Source: JBDIAR01 sp039812545 (GTDB taxonomy: Bacteria; Actinomycetota; Actinomycetes; Actinomycetales; Dermatophilaceae). Taken from it: a stretch of DNA of 7,835 nucleotides. Of this stretch, positions 6,701 through 7,835 are shown piece after piece (position 1 is the first letter of the stretch; each line of letters starts with the position of its first letter). Below the pieces are notes generated by a model. That model saw only the letters and a list, made by a program, of their open reading frames with translations. It did not search any database and had not been told where the DNA came from. Made by a program: the position numbers and the translations under genes. Where the stretch lies: positions 1 through 7,835 of the forward strand of contig JBDIAR010000159.1 of assembly GCA_039812545.1 (NCBI GenBank), written 5' to 3'.

Positions 6701-7835
6701 CCCGAGCAGGTAGGTGACGATGCTGCCCGCTCCCGACCCGCGGGCCGCGACCCGGACCCCCAGGTCGCGGATCAGGTCGCAGACGACGGCGACGGTGAGG
6801 AAGTAGGCGGCATACCCGAGCGAGGCGATGACCGCCAACTCGTCCTCGAGTCGTTCGCTCACCGCGGCCAACGTCGTGGCGGTGGCGTCGGGATAACGAG
6901 TGGCGATCGATTCGCGGCACCGGCGGGCCAGGATGTGCTGCGGGTTGCCGCCCGGGGGGATGCCGAGGATGTCGGGTTCGGGCAATTGAACCGAACCGAT
7001 GCCGAGGTCCGCGGCCGGGTCCTGGACGCACTCCAGCGCCAGCCGCGTGGTCTCCCGGATCAACCGGTCGGCCCCCTCGCGGGCCAGGATCCCCGAACCA
7101 CTGATCCCCGGACCCGAGGCGTGCACGATGTCTCGGGCGGTCGCCGCCATGACGGCGCTGGGGGCCAGGTATCCGGCGGTGGTCACCCGGTCCAGGTGCC
7201 GGGTATCCAGCGGCACGAGTCGTCGGGCGGCGTCGAGGATGTCGACGATCGCGGCATCGCCGGGGTCGGCGTGGCGCACCATCGCGGTGAGCACCGCCGG
7301 TATGCCGGTCTGTCGGGCCAGCGCCAGGGTCCGGGCGGCGTGACCGAGGCAGGCCGGCGTGCCTTCGGCGCCGCCGTGACAGACCACTTCGAGGACGACG
7401 GCGTCGGCGGGGAGCACGGCCCGCCACCGGTGCAGGGCGGCCAGGGCATCGCCGTGGCGCCGGGCCAGCACGGCCCGGCCGACGTCGGAGTCCGGTCCGA
7501 GCAGGACGACCAGCGGGGCCGGCGCCTCGGGGGTGTCTGCAGCGGTATGCCGGGCCAGTAGGTCGGCGGTCGTCACCGGTTCGCCGCGTTCGCCGGCCAG
7601 GTGGGTGTCGGTGACCAGGCGGCAGAGCCGGGCCCACCCGGCACCCGGGACCAGCCCGGTGAGCCCGCCGCGGGCCAGCACGGTCACCCGCGGGCGCAAC
7701 GGGTCGACGAACTGGCCGCCGCGCACGGGAGTGCGGACCCCGCTTCGGTCGTCGGCGAGCACCCCGCCGAGCGGACCGTACCGGGTCGCCCCCCGAGACG
7801 CCGTCCTTCGAGACGTCGTCCCCGGAGCAGACACC
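3773..7835 (-). CDS. dnaE2: Error-prone DNA polymerase DnaE2 (ImuC), 5' end outside window
   Basis: This is a C-family polymerase III alpha paralogue used in damage-induced mutagenesis. 1353-1354 codons are visible. Roughly the first 100, with the start of the PHP domain, lie beyond the right edge. Numbering from the codon at 7834: the remaining PHP domain, without an obvious intact metal site, runs to about 240. RVAARGSGAGSIVTYLLG is at 361-378. The palm has PDIDVDVE at 403-410 (catalytic Asp404/Asp406) and KLDILG at 555-560 (Asp557). FGFCKAHAAAFALPTYQSAW is at 748-767 and VLGLDVNASG at 804-813. Tandem helix-hairpin-helix motifs span about 882-940 and an OB fold about 1094-1150. The C-terminus has VLVHASGF, SPYAD and the DnaE2-typical RKLWHSSPGSSG. 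The protein would be about 1450 residues, longer than the usual 1050-1150. The excess lies in a linker (815-880), around 970-1020, and in a Gly/Arg/Pro-rich segment (1195-1290). The frame is unbroken. Confidence 0.95.
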   Translation of the reverse strand, partial: VSAPGTTSRRTASRGATRYGPLGGVLADDRSGVRTPVRGGQFVDPLRPRVTVLARGGLTGLVPGAGWARLCRLVTDTHLAGERGEPVTTADLLARHTAADTPEAPAPLVVLLGPDSDVGRAVLARRHGDALAALHRWRAVLPADAVVLEVVCHGGAEGTPACLGHAARTLALARQTGIPAVLTAMVRHADPGDAAIVDILDAARRLVPLDTRHLDRVTTAGYLAPSAVMAATARDIVHASGPGISGSGILAREGADRLIRETTRLALECVQDPAADLGIGSVQLPEPDILGIPPGGNPQHILARRCRESIATRYPDATATTLAAVSERLEDELAVIASLGYAAYFLTVAVVCDLIRDLGVRVAARGSGAGSIVTYLLGISGVEPLRYGLMMERFCSPLRAQLPDIDVDVESARRTEIYQKVLERFGGERVTCVSMMDSYRVRHAIRDVGAALGLPPGEIDAMAKAFPHISASRARQAIEELPELAASGLTAPRHAMLLDLVERLDGLPRHIALHPCGVVLSNSGLLDRTPVEASWLGFPMSQFDKDDVEALGLLKLDILGIRMQSAMAYAVREIDRVDGVQIDLDNRRQVPFDDEATFRLIRTTHTLGCFQIESPGQRELIGKFGPRSFEDLIVDISLFRPGPVKTDMIRPFLDARHGWAGAEYLHPSLEPVLAETEGIVVFHEQILGIVSITTGVSLAHADEARRALGSPDGQAQVEAWWRPAALARGYSPQDCDRIWAVLKGFASFGFCKAHAAAFALPTYQSAWLKTHHPAAFLAGVLTHDPGMYPKRLILDDARSLGITVLGLDVNASGDTYRVERLTTDTATDTAAQLLAIGGDTGPASGPVSPPIPIGRSPNGEPTVETAARAASAQADLPDARGYGIRLSLADVKGISAAEVARIVAGQPYAGLADFWRRAQVSRPVAERLALTGAFDSIYGIGGSAGLGRRGRITRRDILLHIAELERWSRSAPARSTTHKTLPGRSMGTPGLYHGGSAARQGHVAALAAAQSQAARAVIPADHQPVQLTLDLGDAPELHHGLGLPELTGPERVRAELDILGLDASAHVVEFYAPMLTALGVTRSRDLLDRRSNREVWVAGVKAATQTPPVRSGRRVVFLTLDDSTGPVDCTFFEDVQGACATTVFHSWLLLVRGLTRRTGPRGISLRATGAWELSALWESWLRGGLAGVHDTMATAEADAELRARAWASGSGAAPQRASLTGAPLTGPAAYHDRTGHPGYGLDGDPALTRDPSLPRHDDDPVRPAATTAGHPPSDRERRSDAPGGMGGGRRRRVLVHASGFTQSPYADTKPPGGNVQQSRSLADLVPEVVPEVGPEYGTAPRKLWHSSPGSSGR
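4742..4759 (-). other. Possible sliding-clamp-binding peptide in DnaE2
   Basis: Residues 1026-1031 of the visible DnaE2 read QLTLDL, just before the OB fold. This resembles the hexameric beta-clamp-binding pattern QxxLxL/F used by bacterial polymerases. It lies in a flexible linker, as such peptides do. The role is inferred from the motif only. Confidence 0.35.
5282..5330. repeat. 49-bp palindrome (18-bp perfect arms) inside dnaE2
   Basis: The left arm GATTGGAGGTGATACCGG (5282-5299) and its exact complement at 5313-5330 flank a 13-base centre. Three more pairs form in the centre (5301-5303 with 5309-5311), leaving a 5-base loop. In the dnaE2 message this gives an 18-bp stem, one A-C mismatch, three more pairs and a GCAUC loop. 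It encodes residues 836-851 in frame, in a linker not conserved in the family. The codons here and just downstream use many A/T third positions (ATT, GGA, GGT, GAT, GCA, GTA, TCA, CCT), unlike the rest of the gene. No flanking target duplication is apparent. Confidence 0.95.
5345..5368. repeat. 12-bp in-frame tandem duplication in dnaE2
   Basis: GGCGGTATCGGT occurs twice head to tail. In the leftward frame it encodes Thr-Asp-Thr-Ala twice (residues 823-830). It lies 14 bp from the palindrome, in the same variable linker, and shares the heptamer CGGTATC with the palindrome's arm. Confidence 0.9.

Larger units (their letters stand above)
80..7551. repeat. Dispersed octamer GGCATACC / GGTATGCC (8 exact copies)
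   Basis: GGCATACC reads on the plus strand at 80, 1240, 2566, 2863 and 6809, and its complement GGTATGCC at 4144, 7299 and 7544. Copies with one end base changed lie at 699, 2028, 3917 and 5108. Two exact copies are outside genes: one in the leader at 80 and one between the dinB Shine-Dalgarno and its start. The others are in the DUF3040 gene, dinB and dnaE2. In the DnaE2 frame the copies fall in different codon phases (GG-TAT-GCC, G-GCA-TAC-C, GGC-ATA-CC, GG-CAT-ACC), so protein sequence does not explain them. Confidence 0.8.

Noticed and set aside
5573..7561. A 662-codon rightward open frame opposite dnaE2
   Set aside because: It is antisense to the conserved DnaE2 core, and its composition mirrors the codon bias of dnaE2.

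Overview
This is a high-GC actinobacterial segment. Codon third positions in the genes are almost all G or C, and GTG starts are frequent. The gene families (DUF7455, DUF456, DUF3040, and an actinobacterial-type DinB and DnaE2) are typical of Actinomycetota. The DnaE2 and DinB sequences look most like those of Micrococcales, possibly the Dermatophilaceae/Intrasporangiaceae. That placement rests on recall of family sequences and is tentative.

Layout. Positions 1-252 show no convincing gene but hold a good match to a SigR/SigH-type ECF sigma promoter (GGGAAC-N18-GTTG). Two rightward genes follow: a 77-residue zinc-ribbon-like DUF7455 protein (253-486) and a DUF456 membrane protein (530-1015). 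The rest reads leftward. From the right edge the order is: the error-prone polymerase dnaE2 (3773-7835, its 5' end beyond the window), a class I SAM-dependent methyltransferase (2914-3678), the DNA polymerase IV gene dinB (1603-2862), and a small DUF3040 membrane protein (1075-1485). The two blocks converge at about 1016-1074, where a 15-bp tandem repeat multiplies the stop codon of the DUF3040 gene.

Working picture. dnaE2 and dinB are both translesion/mutagenic polymerases, and with the methyltransferase between them they look like one leftward damage-response transcription unit. The gaps are 94 and 51 bp, and the methyltransferase and dinB each have a strong Shine-Dalgarno. No LexA box was seen inside the window; the control region of dnaE2 would lie to the right of it.

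Most unusual signals. (1) The octamer GGCATACC/GGTATGCC occurs eight times, plus four near matches. It falls in coding and non-coding DNA and in all three codon phases, which points to a DNA-level motif. (2) A 49-bp near-perfect palindrome with 18-bp arms lies in frame inside a variable linker of dnaE2. Its arms carry a Shine-Dalgarno-like sequence and its complement, and its codon usage is unlike the rest of the gene. (3) A 12-bp in-frame tandem duplication sits 14 bp away from the palindrome. No mobile element, CRISPR array, tRNA or rRNA gene was found.
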